A DNA stretch of 64,000 nt from Bacteroidales bacterium. GTDB lineage: Bacteria; Bacteroidota; Bacteroidia; Bacteroidales; UBA932. Where the stretch lies: assembly GCA_024401855.1 (NCBI GenBank), contig JAKSKH010000009.1, forward strand, positions 1 to 64,000. Direction: 5' to 3'. How positions within the stretch are numbered: the first letter of the stretch is position 1; every line of letters begins with the position of its first letter. The translations under genes were made by a program, and so were the position numbers. The notes beneath the pieces were generated by a model, which made no database searches, was not told the origin of the DNA, and worked only from the letters and a program-made list of their open reading frames with translations. Shown piece after piece: positions 8,715 to 17,784 of this stretch.

Positions 8715-10105
8715 TTTTTCTCAAGATACCCGTCAATGGCTTTTGCAGCGGTGCGTCCGGCTCCCATGGCGAGGATGACGGTAGCCGCACCGGTCACTGC
8801 ATCGCCTCCGGCAAACACGCCCCTGCGGGAGGTAACTCCGTCGGCATCGGCGGCTATGCATCCCCTGCGCGTTATTTCAAGGCCTTCGGTGGTGCTTGCG
8901 ATAAGGGGATTGGGAGACGTTCCCAAAGCCATTATCACTGTGTCCGCGTCTATCTCGAACTCCGATCCGGGAACGGGTACCGGGCTGCGTCTGCCGCTCT
9001 CGTCCGGCTCGCCCAATTCCATCCTGATGCATTTGAGGGAGCGCACCCAGCCTTTGTCGTCGGAAAGAATCTCAACGGGATTGGTGAGCATGTCGAATAC
9101 TATGCCCTCCTCAAGCGCGTGATGGACCTCCTCCTTGCGGGCGGGAAGTTCCGCCTCGGTACGGCGGTATACTATATGGACCTCGGCGCCCAGGCGCAGG
9201 GCCGTACGGGCGGCATCCATAGCAACGTTTCCGCCTCCCACAACGCATACCTTGCGGCCGGCGTGTATGGGGGTGAGGTAATCGGAGAGGTATGCCTTCA
9301 TGAGATTGTTGCGGGTGAGAAACTCGTTGGCGGAGAAAACGCCGCAGAGATTCTCTCCCGGAATGCCCATGAACTTGGGAAGACCGGCACCGGAACCTAC
9401 AAAGACGGCAGAAAATCCTTCGTCGTCGAGAAGGCTGTCTATGGTTGTGGTCTTTCCTATTATCACGTTGGTCTCTATTTTCACGCCAAGAGCCTGGAGA
9501 GCGTCAAGTTCGTGCTTCAGGACGGTGTCCTTCGGAAGACGGAATTCCGGGATGCCGTACTGCAACACTCCCCCGGCCTTGTGAAGGGCCTCGAAAACCG
9601 TCACGTCATAACCCATCTTCGCAAGGTCTCCGGCACAGGCGAGACCCGCGGGACCGGAACCTACGACGGCCACCTTCACGGAAGGATTCTTCTTACTGAT
9701 TTCTACCGGCAGTGGAGTCTCCTCCTGACGCATGAAGTCTGCAACGAAACGTTCGAGCTTGCCTATGGCAACGGCCTCGCCCTTTACGCCGAGTATGCAA
9801 CTGCCTTCGCACTGGGTCTCCTGCGGACATACACGGCCGCATACCGCCGGCAGGGATGAGTCCTGCGCAATCACTTCGGCGGCTCCGCGGATATCGCCTC
9901 CGGCCACCCTGGCTATGAAATCGGGAATCTTCAAACCTACAGGGCAGGCACCGACACAGCGGGGATTCTTGCAATGCAGACATCTGGAAGCCTCCAGAAG
10001 CGCCTCCTCCTTATTATAGCCAAGACAAACTTCGTCGAAATTGGCCGCGCGGACCTTGGGGTCCTGTTCCCTGGCGGGAACTCTGGGAATCCTGTTTGCC
10101 ATCAC
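8711..10105 (-). CDS. NfnB/GltA-like NADPH oxidoreductase subunit
   Basis: A 464-residue flavoprotein resembling the small subunit of glutamate synthase and, with its partner, subunit NfnB of NADH-dependent ferredoxin:NADP oxidoreductase. Two N-terminal cysteine groups (CLHCKNPRCVGACPVG and CGRVCPQETQCEGSC) would bind 4Fe-4S clusters. A first FAD-binding VVGSGPAGLACAGDLA and a second NADPH-binding VVGGGNVAMDAARTA Rossmann motif follow, and the C-terminus has the GDAVTGAATVILAMGAGR element. No glutamate synthase large subunit is nearby. The four-base overlap with a PyrK/NfnA-like gene and the adjoining rnf genes favour ferredoxin-linked electron transfer over glutamate synthesis. Confidence 0.85.
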   Translation of the reverse strand: MMANRIPRVPAREQDPKVRAANFDEVCLGYNKEEALLEASRCLHCKNPRCVGACPVGLKIPDFIARVAGGDIRGAAEVIAQDSSLPAVCGRVCPQETQCEGSCILGVKGEAVAIGKLERFVADFMRQEETPLPVEISKKNPSVKVAVVGSGPAGLACAGDLAKMGYDVTVFEALHKAGGVLQYGIPEFRLPKDTVLKHELDALQALGVKIETNVIIGKTTTIDSLLDDEGFSAVFVGSGAGLPKFMGIPGENLCGVFSANEFLTRNNLMKAYLSDYLTPIHAGRKVCVVGGGNVAMDAARTALRLGAEVHIVYRRTEAELPARKEEVHHALEEGIVFDMLTNPVEILSDDKGWVRSLKCIRMELGEPDESGRRSPVPVPGSEFEIDADTVIMALGTSPNPLIASTTEGLEITRRGCIAADADGVTSRRGVFAGGDAVTGAATVILAMGAGRTAAKAIDGYLEKK

Positions 10106-10962
10106 TTTCCCCTCCCGATTTTACATTTATGATTTTCAAGAGCCTGCGCCTCTTCCGCCCTGTATTGGCCCTGACGGCGCATGGCCTCGTCAAAATCAAC
10201 ATCATATCCGTTGAACTCCGGCCCCTCCACACAGGCGAAGCGGGTCTTTCCTCCTACTGTCACGCGGCAGGCACCGCACATTCCCGTTCCGTCCACCATG
10301 AGGGTGTTGAGACTCACGGTTACAGGCAAGCCGAGTTTCCTGCAGGTGAGGGTGGTGAATTTCATCATTATCATAGGACCTATGGCTACTGCATGGGTGT
10401 ATTGGCGCCCATCGGAGACCAGTTTCTCAAGAAGTGCGGTCACCATCCCGTGGAAGCCCTCGCTTCCGTCGTCGGTGCAGACGAAAACGTTGTCGCAGAC
10501 TTCAGACATCTCCTCCCTGTAAATGAGAAGGTCTTTGGTCTTGGCCCCTATTATCACGTCAACTGCCACACCGCGCGAGTGAAGCCATTTGGCCTGAGGA
10601 TAGACAGGAGCGGTACCCACACCGCCGGCAATGAACACGTATCTCTGCTTCCGGAGCTGTTCAAGCGGCATTTTCACAAAGTCGGAGGCAAGGCCCAGGG
10701 GGCCTGCAACATCGGAGAACCCTTCCCCGGCTTCAAACGATACGATGTCCAAGCTTGACGCACCTATACTCTGGGTGACTATGGTCACACTGCCCTCTTC
10801 TGCATTGTAATCGCTGATGGTGAGGGGTATGCGCTCCCCTTTCTCATCGGCCCTGACAATGAGAAACTGCCCCGGATTTGCAGAGGCTGCAAGTCTTGGG
10901 GCATAAAGCTTCATCCTGCATATTGCAGGAGTAAGCATCTCTTTATCCAGTATCCTATACAT
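10102..10962 (-). CDS. NfnA/PyrK-like FAD/NAD-binding iron-sulfur subunit
   Basis: A 286-residue ferredoxin-NADP reductase-like protein: an N-terminal FAD-binding barrel (ANPGQFLIVR, IPLTISDY), an NAD-binding domain (FIAGGVGTAPVYPQ) and a C-terminal 2Fe-2S cysteine set (MCGACRVTVGG plus FACVEGPEF). It matches the sulfide dehydrogenase/PyrK-like partner of GltA-like proteins, which together form NfnAB, an electron-bifurcating transhydrogenase linking NADH, NADPH and ferredoxin. Its start is directly adjacent to the rnfA stop and it overlaps the NfnB gene by four bases. Confidence 0.85.
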   Translation of the reverse strand: MYRILDKEMLTPAICRMKLYAPRLAASANPGQFLIVRADEKGERIPLTISDYNAEEGSVTIVTQSIGASSLDIVSFEAGEGFSDVAGPLGLASDFVKMPLEQLRKQRYVFIAGGVGTAPVYPQAKWLHSRGVAVDVIIGAKTKDLLIYREEMSEVCDNVFVCTDDGSEGFHGMVTALLEKLVSDGRQYTHAVAIGPMIMMKFTTLTCRKLGLPVTVSLNTLMVDGTGMCGACRVTVGGKTRFACVEGPEFNGYDVDFDEAMRRQGQYRAEEAQALENHKCKIGRGK

Positions 10963-11562
10963 CTACACAATACCTGAAAAACCGAGAAAAGCCATTGCCA
11001 TTATGCTCACGGTAATGAGAGCTATTGGAAGCCCCTTGAATGACTTGGGAACATCGTTGAGAGCGAGGTGCTCACGCAGTCCGGCGAACAGAATCATTGC
11101 AAGACCGTAACCCACAGACGTTGCAAGGGCATATACCGTAGCCTCTCCGAGGTTGAGCATATGGGGCTCACCGCCGAATGAGAACTGTTTAGTAACCACC
11201 GTTATGGCCACTCCCAGCACCGCGCAGTTGGTAGTGATGAGGGGAAGGAAAATTCCCAGGGCCTGATACAGCGACGGACTTATCTTTTTGAGAACTATCT
11301 CCACCATCTGCACGAGGGCCGCAATGACCAGAATGAACGCTATGGTCTGCAGGAACTCAAGTCCGAAGGGGACAAGCAGATACTGATTTACCAGGAAGGT
11401 GACGACCGTGGCGAGGGTTATCACGAAGCAGACGGCTCCGGACATTCCCACGGCTGTGGACAGTTTGTTGGAGACACCCAGGAAGGGGCAGATTCCAAGG
11501 AACTGGGCAAGAAGGATATTGTTGACGAATATCGCAGATATGATTATTATCAGAATTTCCAT
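10963..11562 (-). CDS. rnfA: Rnf complex membrane subunit RnfA
   Basis: A 199-residue, six-helix membrane subunit of the ion-pumping ferredoxin:NAD oxidoreductase. It begins with the family's helix ending in NNILLAQFLGICPFLGVS and later has GLREHLALNDVPKSFKG. RnfA and RnfE are homologous and lie in opposite membrane orientations around a 2Fe-2S site; the conserved Cys in GICPF and the one in the NCAVLGVA segment are present. Two bases separate it from rnfE. Confidence 0.95.
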   Translation of the reverse strand: MEILIIIISAIFVNNILLAQFLGICPFLGVSNKLSTAVGMSGAVCFVITLATVVTFLVNQYLLVPFGLEFLQTIAFILVIAALVQMVEIVLKKISPSLYQALGIFLPLITTNCAVLGVAITVVTKQFSFGGEPHMLNLGEATVYALATSVGYGLAMILFAGLREHLALNDVPKSFKGLPIALITVSIMAMAFLGFSGIV

Positions 11563-11564
11563 GA

Positions 11565-12146
11565 TTACTTCCTAGCCAATTTGTTGAACAATACCATAAG
11601 ATAACCCAGAACAAGGAATGCGCCGGGTGCCATCACGAAGGCGAGGATGCCGTCGCCGGGAATGAACTTGAAGCCGAAGACGGAACCGCTTCCGAGAATC
11701 TCCCTTACAATTCCTATGACGGTAAGCGACATTGTGAAACCGATTCCGATACCGATGCCGTCAAGAGCCGAGTCCAGAACGGAATTCTTGTTTGCGAAAG
11801 CCTCCGCACGTCCGAGGACTATGCAGTTCACCACGATGAGCGGGATGAACAGTCCGAGAGTCTTGTACACATCGGGGACGAAAGCCTGCATGACAAGCTG
11901 GAGGACGGTCACGAAAGTGGCTATGACCACGATGTAAACCGGGATGTGCACCTTATCGGGAACGAGCGGAGCTATAAGTGAAATGAAGATATTGGAAAGG
12001 ATGAGCACGAACATCGTGGCAAGGCCCATCTCCAGTCCGTTCATGGCAGAAGTGGTCGTGGCAAGTGTCGGACACATTCCGAGCACCAGGACAAACGTGG
12101 GGTTTTCCTTGATGAAACCCTTTGTGATCAATCCTATTTTACTCAT
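11565..12146 (-). CDS. rnfE: Rnf complex membrane subunit RnfE
   Basis: A 193-residue, six-helix membrane protein starting with the family segment IKENPTFVLVLGMCPTLATTTSAMNGLEMG and carrying NCIVLGRAEAFA, the counterpart of the RnfA cysteine region. It forms the membrane core of Rnf together with RnfA and RnfD. The start overlaps the end of rnfG by eight bases. Confidence 0.95.
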   Translation of the reverse strand: MSKIGLITKGFIKENPTFVLVLGMCPTLATTTSAMNGLEMGLATMFVLILSNIFISLIAPLVPDKVHIPVYIVVIATFVTVLQLVMQAFVPDVYKTLGLFIPLIVVNCIVLGRAEAFANKNSVLDSALDGIGIGIGFTMSLTVIGIVREILGSGSVFGFKFIPGDGILAFVMAPGAFLVLGYLMVLFNKLARK

Positions 12147-12705
12147 TGTCTTCTGTATTTATGGATGACACGAAAGATACCGCATTGGCTACGGCAAGAG
12201 TATATGCACGGGAAGTTATGGTGGATGCGGTTATGGCATCTATGTCACCACCGTCCTTCCGGACCTTGAGATTTCCCTTGAAACCTCTCCACTGGGCCAT
12301 GAAAGCCTCGTCGGTGGAACATTTGGCGCCCAGGCCGGGAGTCTCGCTGCACTCGAGCACGGAGGTGTTGTAAACGGTTCCGTCCGGAAGAACTCCCACC
12401 ATTATGGTAAGGGGGCCGCCGAATCCCACAACCTTCGATTTGACCGCGTAGGCGGCCACGTTGCCGGAAGCGTCGCTTGACTTGTAATAGATGAACGCCA
12501 CGCCGTCGTTCTCTCCCGTCATCTCTTCGGAGAGGGAGCCGCCTTCAGGAAGAACCTTCCCTATCGACTCAACAAGAGCCTTGGCCGCCGCGTCCCTGAT
12601 GGGTTCATAGGTGACCGTATAGATGACGCCTAGAAGAGCGGCGCACACCAGACATACTGCCGTGAGGCAGAGAACCATGTTGGTAAGGTTGGATTTTGCT
12701 GCCAT
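12139..12705 (-). CDS. rnfG: Rnf complex flavoprotein subunit RnfG
   Basis: A 188-residue subunit with one N-terminal membrane helix (about residues 9-32) and an extracytoplasmic FMN-binding domain. The family motif ETPGLG is at 121-126. The covalent FMN site should be T162 within DAITASTITS (156-165): the acceptor Thr is kept, but the usual Gly-Ala before it is replaced by Ala-Ser. Attachment would need an ApbE-type flavin transferase, which is not in the window. It lies three bases after rnfD. Confidence 0.92.
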   Translation of the reverse strand: MAAKSNLTNMVLCLTAVCLVCAALLGVIYTVTYEPIRDAAAKALVESIGKVLPEGGSLSEEMTGENDGVAFIYYKSSDASGNVAAYAVKSKVVGFGGPLTIMVGVLPDGTVYNTSVLECSETPGLGAKCSTDEAFMAQWRGFKGNLKVRKDGGDIDAITASTITSRAYTLAVANAVSFVSSINTEDNE

Positions 12706-12708
12706 ATG

Positions 12709-13674
12709 TCAAGCCCTCCCGTATTTTTTCTGATGGAACTTCCTGTTGATGAGGGGCACCACCATGTTCATAAGAAGAATCGCGAAACTCATTCCCTCGG
12801 GATATGCGCCGAAGTAACGTATCATCATGACGATGAATCCTATTCCCACACCGTAGATTATTCCGCCTGCAGTGCTCATGGGCGAGGTGACGTAGTCCGT
12901 AGCCATAAAGCAGGCTCCCAGAATCATGCCTCCGGTAAGGAGATTGAATACGGGTCCTGTATAGACTGCGGGATCGGCCATGTTGAAGATGAAGGATATG
13001 AGGGCCACCGTACCGAAGATGGACAGCGTAATCCAGGGTTTCACAACCTTGCGGACGAGAAGATATACGAAGCCTGCAAGCAGGGCGATGCAGGAAATCT
13101 CACCTGCAGAACCGCCTATGTCCTGGTACAGCCTGCCGGTGCCGTATCCGAAAGGCATCAGGGCATCTATTCCTCCCTCGGAATAAACACCGAGAAGAGT
13201 AGAACCTGATATGGCATCGGGGAAATCGACGAATCCCGGGGCCGCCGTCCAGTCAGTCATTATGGCAGGGAACGAAATCAGAAGGAAAACACGGGCCGTG
13301 ATGGCCGGGTTGAACACATTCTGGCCTATTCCTCCGAAAGTCATCTTTGCAACGCCTATGGCGATTACCGCTCCTGTCACCGCCACCCACCAGGGAGCTG
13401 TGGAAGGAAGGTTCATTGCAAGCAGCAGACCGGTCACCACAGCGGAAAGGTCACTTATTGTGGAAGGCCTGTGCAGCAGATATTTTGTAATGGCCCACTC
13501 AAGCAGCACGCAGGAAACCACGCTGACGGCGAGAATGAGAAGTTCCGACCATCCGTAGAAGACAACGGAAACTATCACCGCCGGCATCAGCGCTATGATC
13601 ACATCCCTCATCAGGGAAGCGGTGGATGTCCGGGTGTGGATGTGGGGGCTGGGAGAAACCAACATTTTATCCAT
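12709..13674 (-). CDS. rnfD: Rnf complex membrane flavoprotein subunit RnfD
   Basis: A 321-residue membrane protein with about nine to ten helices that carries covalent FMN in Rnf. The GQNVFNPAITARV segment of the RnfD/NqrB family is at about residues 117-129, and the flavinylation-type sequence SGST ends at T159. It lies in the standard order between rnfC and rnfG, five bases after rnfC. Confidence 0.94.
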   Translation of the reverse strand: MDKMLVSPSPHIHTRTSTASLMRDVIIALMPAVIVSVVFYGWSELLILAVSVVSCVLLEWAITKYLLHRPSTISDLSAVVTGLLLAMNLPSTAPWWVAVTGAVIAIGVAKMTFGGIGQNVFNPAITARVFLLISFPAIMTDWTAAPGFVDFPDAISGSTLLGVYSEGGIDALMPFGYGTGRLYQDIGGSAGEISCIALLAGFVYLLVRKVVKPWITLSIFGTVALISFIFNMADPAVYTGPVFNLLTGGMILGACFMATDYVTSPMSTAGGIIYGVGIGFIVMMIRYFGAYPEGMSFAILLMNMVVPLINRKFHQKKYGRA

Positions 13675-13679
13675 CGTAA

Positions 13680-15032
13680 TTACTTTTTAATGTTTCTAGA
13701 CTTGATGATTCCCATGACCTGACCCTTGGCAATGCGGATGCGGTCGAGAAGAGGGATGTTCGCAGGACAGGAATACAGGCAGCAGCCGCATTCTATGCAA
13801 TCCTGCACGGCATTCTCCTCAAGAGCGGCCATATCGTCCGCCTTTGCCAGACGGTTGAGAAGGAAAGGTTCAAGCCCCATGGGGCAGGCATCGGCGCAGC
13901 GTCCGCATCGGATGCACTGTGATGCCTCCTTCCTCCTGGTCATCTCTTCCGAGAGATAAAGCACAGAGGATGAGCCCTTGACCGTGGTGGCCTCTATGTT
14001 GGAGACCGCCTTTCCCATCATGGGGCCGCCGCTGACTATCTTTCCGGCAATTTCCGGAATCCCTCCGGCATGGTCGATAATGAAAGACAGGGGTATTCCT
14101 ATGCGGAACAGATAATTGTGCTGCATGTTTGCAGGCACGTTCTCGCCGGTGACGGTAAGGACGTTGGTGACAAGGGGCCTGTTCTTCTGCACGGCCTCAT
14201 ATACGGCAAGCGCCGTGGAGACGTTCTGGACAACGGCACCGGCATCTATGGGAAGCCCTCCGGATTTGACCTGACGCTTCATCACGGCATCGATAAGCTG
14301 TTTCTCACCTCCCTGGGGGTATTTCTTCTTGAGGACGGACACCTTGATGCCGGCATAACCGAGGGAACTGACGGCCTCGCTCATGACCTTGACGGCCTGG
14401 GGCTTGTTCTCCTCTATGGCTATGACGCACCTGCATCCTCCAAGTATCTTCTGCATTATGGCGGCGCCCACGACTATTTCCTTCGGGCGCTCAAGCATTA
14501 CCCTGTAGTCGCTGGTAAGGAAGGGCTCGCACTCAGCGCCGTTGATGATGAGGCACTCCGCAACCTTTCCGGGAGCCGGATTGAGTTTTACGTGGGTGGG
14601 GAAGGTTGCGCCTCCCAGTCCTACAACTCCACAGGCCTTGATCCTGTCGAGCATGGCGTTCCTGTCGTCAGGGATGGATGTAACGAGGTCCTTGCTGAGG
14701 TCTATGCCCTCTGCCCACTCGTCCCCTTCCACCTTTATCTCCACGTGAATCTGGGGGTTTCCCGCAAGGTCCTTGCGCGGAGCAATGGACTTGACGGTTC
14801 CGGAAACGGGCGAATGGACGAACGCGGAGATGAATCCGGCGGGTTCGGCAATCACCTGACCGGCCTTGACGCTGTCACCGACGGCAACCACCGGTTTTGC
14901 GGGAGCTCCGAGATGCTGGGCCATGGACACGTACACGGTATCGGGAAGAGGAAGCACCTCTATGGGGCATTCGCGCGCAATCTTATTGTCATCGGGGTGT
15001 ACTCCACCCATTGAGAATGTCAACTTATTCAT
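13680..15032 (-). CDS. rnfC: Rnf complex NADH-binding subunit RnfC
   Basis: A 450-residue peripheral subunit that binds NADH and FMN and carries two 4Fe-4S clusters. The glycine-rich GVVGLGGATFPTHVKL and NGAECEPFLTSDYR are family hallmarks. The cluster motifs are CIRCGRCADACPMG and CIECGCCLYSCPAN near the C-terminus. The start at 15032 (MNKLTFSMGGVHP) fits relatives and overlaps rnfB by eight bases; the longer frame to 15113 would run far into rnfB and is rejected. Confidence 0.95.
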   Translation of the reverse strand: MNKLTFSMGGVHPDDNKIARECPIEVLPLPDTVYVSMAQHLGAPAKPVVAVGDSVKAGQVIAEPAGFISAFVHSPVSGTVKSIAPRKDLAGNPQIHVEIKVEGDEWAEGIDLSKDLVTSIPDDRNAMLDRIKACGVVGLGGATFPTHVKLNPAPGKVAECLIINGAECEPFLTSDYRVMLERPKEIVVGAAIMQKILGGCRCVIAIEENKPQAVKVMSEAVSSLGYAGIKVSVLKKKYPQGGEKQLIDAVMKRQVKSGGLPIDAGAVVQNVSTALAVYEAVQKNRPLVTNVLTVTGENVPANMQHNYLFRIGIPLSFIIDHAGGIPEIAGKIVSGGPMMGKAVSNIEATTVKGSSSVLYLSEEMTRRKEASQCIRCGRCADACPMGLEPFLLNRLAKADDMAALEENAVQDCIECGCCLYSCPANIPLLDRIRIAKGQVMGIIKSRNIKK

Positions 15033-15885
15033 TTGAGGCCTCCTTTGTTTCTGTTTTCTTGGGAAGAACAGGGAAATTAACTGCATGAATGGCTCCCGTA
15101 GGACACTCGGCAACGCATTTCTTGCAGAGCTTGCACTTTGTAAAGTCTATGTAGGCAACATTGTCGGCAACGGTGATGGCCTCGTGCGGACAAACCTTGG
15201 CGCACTTGCCGCAACCTATGCAGGCTGCCATGCAGGCCTTGCGGGCAACGGCACCCTTATCCTTGTTGACGCAGGAAACGAACACCCTCATGGAACGGGG
15301 TCCCTTGTTCCTCAACTCTATGATATGCTTGGGACAAGCCTTGGCGCAGGCGCCGCAGGCGGTACATTTTGAATCGTCCACCGCGGGAAGTCCCGTCTGG
15401 GGATCCATCGATATTGCCCCGAACTGGCAGGCGGCCACACAGTCACCGCAGCCGAGACAGCCATAGGGACATCCTGTGTCGCCACTGTAGAGGGCGGCCT
15501 TTACACGGCAGGACTGCAGTCCGTCATATTCATTTACGACCGGCCTGTTGGCGCAGCTTCCGTTGCAGCGCACCACAGCCACCTGGGGCACCTTCTCCGC
15601 AATCTCATAACCGAGAATGGCGGCAACCTTCTTCATAACTTCATTCCCTCCCACAGGACAGAAATTATTGTCCAGATTGGGAGCCTTGACAGCCGCATCC
15701 GCGAAAGCCCTGCAACCGGCAAAACCGCATCCGCCGCAATTGGCGCCGGGCATCACCTTTTCCACCTCGTCGATGCGGGGGTCCTCCTCAACCTTGAACT
15801 TCCTGGCAACGAAGAAGAGCACCAGCGCAAGCAGAAGGCCGAGGCCCGCAAGAACAACTATTGTCCAGATAATTGTGCTAGTCAT
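15025..15885 (-). CDS. rnfB: Rnf complex ferredoxin-accepting subunit RnfB
   Basis: A 286-residue subunit anchored by one N-terminal helix (residues 4-27). It is followed by a 4Fe-4S domain with the spacing CGGCGFAGC and a series of ferredoxin-type clusters (CLGCGDCVAAC, CTACGACAKAC, CIGCGKCAKVC, CKLCKKCVAEC). It receives electrons from reduced ferredoxin in the cytoplasm. Its presence marks the complex as Rnf rather than Na+-NQR. The start abuts the end of the RseC-like gene. Confidence 0.95.
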   Translation of the reverse strand: MTSTIIWTIVVLAGLGLLLALVLFFVARKFKVEEDPRIDEVEKVMPGANCGGCGFAGCRAFADAAVKAPNLDNNFCPVGGNEVMKKVAAILGYEIAEKVPQVAVVRCNGSCANRPVVNEYDGLQSCRVKAALYSGDTGCPYGCLGCGDCVAACQFGAISMDPQTGLPAVDDSKCTACGACAKACPKHIIELRNKGPRSMRVFVSCVNKDKGAVARKACMAACIGCGKCAKVCPHEAITVADNVAYIDFTKCKLCKKCVAECPTGAIHAVNFPVLPKKTETKEASNE

Positions 15886-16304
15886 TATTTCTTAACTTTA
15901 AAAACATATTCATTCTTGAGTCTGTCCCGGAAAAGCCACAGGACAACATAGTACACACCAACGGAAGCTATTGCGGCCAGGCCGGAGAAAAGTTCCCCGA
16001 CTCCGGCTCCGCAAAGGACCAGAAGGACTGTCATCATCACTGCAAGGGGGAAGACATACGCCAGCCACACAGCCTTGTGGCCCATGGACGCCTGAAGAAG
16101 AACCTCAACTTCGTCACCGGGTTCCAGATTGTCCCATCCGCTGGAGGGCAGCTGTATGATTTTTCTTTTTTCTCCCGACACATCGCAGAGTCCCTTTGCA
16201 TGACAGGCACCGCAGGCGGACTCGGATATTATCTCCACCGCAGTGAACTCCGGTGTAACATCCACAACCCTGCCCTTGTGTGATATCGTGCTATTCGAAC
16301 TCAT
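15885..16304 (-). CDS. rseC: RseC/MucC-like SoxR-reducing system protein
   Basis: A 139-residue protein with an N-terminal cysteine cluster (ESACGACHAKGLCDVSG) and two membrane helices near residues 75-120, the arrangement of the RseC/MucC family. In other bacteria RseC works with Rsx/Rnf in reducing SoxR. In Bacteroidota it commonly precedes rnfB, so a redox accessory role for Rnf is likely (inference). It overlaps dnaB by 14 bases and touches rnfB. Confidence 0.88.
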   Translation of the reverse strand: MSSNSTISHKGRVVDVTPEFTAVEIISESACGACHAKGLCDVSGEKRKIIQLPSSGWDNLEPGDEVEVLLQASMGHKAVWLAYVFPLAVMMTVLLVLCGAGVGELFSGLAAIASVGVYYVVLWLFRDRLKNEYVFKVKK

Positions 16305-17772
16305 TTACCTCAGAAGAATCCATACTGTTCATAGCTGATGCATAAGGCATTGAAGCGGCCCTTGCATCCAGTGTGTCGTCGGCCTCCACGAACTTTATCT
16401 GGTCGCTCTTGAAGACCATATCTATCTCGCAGGTTTCGCCGTTCCTGTGCTTGGCAATGATAATCTGAGTCTTGTCCTTGTCTTCGGGATTGTCGCTCAG
16501 CCCTATGTAATCCGGACGATGGATGAAGAGCACCATATCGGCGTCCTGCTCTATGGAACCTGATTCACGCAAGTCGGAAAGCTGCGGCTTGCCGCCGCCT
16601 CCCTGACGCTGCACCGCCTGACGGGAGAGCTGGGACAATGCTATGATGGGTACGTCAAGCTCCTTGGCCGTGGCCTTGAGCGTACGGGAGATGGCGGCAA
16701 CCTCCTGCTCGCGCATTCCCTTGAGCTCGACAGGGCCCTGGAGAAGCTGCAGATAATCAACTATTATAAGGCGCACCTGCTTGTTCTTGACCAGATTCTT
16801 CGCCTTGGTACGGAACTCCATAAGAGGCAGTCCCGGGGTGTCATCGATATAAAGCGGAGCGCGCGACAGAGCCTTCAGCTTGTACTCCAGCTGTTCCCAT
16901 TCATAGGGTTCCAGTTTTGATCCTCCCTTGATCTTGTCCGCACTCAATCCGGACTCGGAGGTCATAAGGCGCTTGACAAGCTGCGTGGCCGACATTTCAA
17001 GGGAGAAGAAGGCGACGGCCATATGGTGGTCTACCGCGGCATTTCTCGCGAGATTGAGCGAAAACGCCGTCTTTCCCACAGAAGGACGGGCGGCAAGAAT
17101 GATGAGGTCCGACTTCTGCCATCCCTGCGTGACCCTGTCCATACTTACGAAACCGGAAGGGACACCATTCAGACCGGTGCTGTCCTGTGCGGCTTCTATG
17201 TCTGCCATTGCAAGGTTGATGAGGGCTCCGATTTCCTGGACATCCTTCTTCACATTGCTCTGTATGGCATCATAGATTTTGCTCTGGGCCTTGTCTATAA
17301 GGTCGTCCACCTTGACCGAATCGTCATACGAATCCTTGAGGATGTCGTAGGATGCGGAAATGAGGTCGCGCTGAATGGTCTTCTGCTTGAGAATCTTGGA
17401 ATAGTATTCCATATGAGCCGCGGACCCGACTTTCTGTGAAAGGTCTGCAAGCGCAACGGATCCACCCACGTCCTCGAGATTGCCGAGTTCCCTGAGCTTG
17501 GCGCTGACGGTGATTATGTCTATGGATGTGTGGTCATTGACCAGCGAGGTCATGGCCTCGAAGATCATCCTGTGCTTGGGGTCGTAGAAACAGGAGGCGG
17601 TAAGCTCCTCCATGGCCTCGTCCACACAGGAGGGCTCCAGCAGCATGGCGCCAAGGACAGCCTCCTCGACATCCGGGGCCTGGGGCGGCTTGTTGCCCAT
17701 CTCCAGCCCTATGCTGTCAAGATTGGCCGGCTGTTCCTTTTTGCCGGAATTGCGCGCTGTTCTGGTAGCCAT
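16291..17772 (-). CDS. dnaB: Replicative DNA helicase DnaB
   Basis: A 493-residue hexameric helicase that unwinds DNA at the replication fork. The N-terminal DnaB domain (about 30-135) is followed by the RecA-like domain with Walker A ARPSVGKT at residues 228-235, Walker B LIIVDYLQLL, and ALSQLSRQAVQ with the arginine-containing SDLRESGSIEQDADMV stretch. No intein is seen. It overlaps the rseC start by 14 bases and follows the zinc-ribbon gene by 12, so a replication gene heads the energy-metabolism run. Confidence 0.97.
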   Translation of the reverse strand: MATRTARNSGKKEQPANLDSIGLEMGNKPPQAPDVEEAVLGAMLLEPSCVDEAMEELTASCFYDPKHRMIFEAMTSLVNDHTSIDIITVSAKLRELGNLEDVGGSVALADLSQKVGSAAHMEYYSKILKQKTIQRDLISASYDILKDSYDDSVKVDDLIDKAQSKIYDAIQSNVKKDVQEIGALINLAMADIEAAQDSTGLNGVPSGFVSMDRVTQGWQKSDLIILAARPSVGKTAFSLNLARNAAVDHHMAVAFFSLEMSATQLVKRLMTSESGLSADKIKGGSKLEPYEWEQLEYKLKALSRAPLYIDDTPGLPLMEFRTKAKNLVKNKQVRLIIVDYLQLLQGPVELKGMREQEVAAISRTLKATAKELDVPIIALSQLSRQAVQRQGGGGKPQLSDLRESGSIEQDADMVLFIHRPDYIGLSDNPEDKDKTQIIIAKHRNGETCEIDMVFKSDQIKFVEADDTLDARAASMPYASAMNSMDSSEVNEFE

Positions 17773-17784
17773 GGAAAATCCCCG

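Noticed and set aside
7683..9122. Plus-strand open frame of 479 codons across the YitT, aspA and NfnB genes
   Set aside because: Opposite to three supported genes with coupled starts; no protein family seen.
8711..10105. Naming the GltA-like gene as glutamate synthase small subunit
   Set aside because: No large subunit is nearby and it overlaps a PyrK/NfnA-like gene beside rnf, so an NfnAB-type function fits better.
10963..15885. Reading the rnf genes as Na+-NQR
   Set aside because: RnfB with its row of ferredoxin clusters is present and NqrF is absent.
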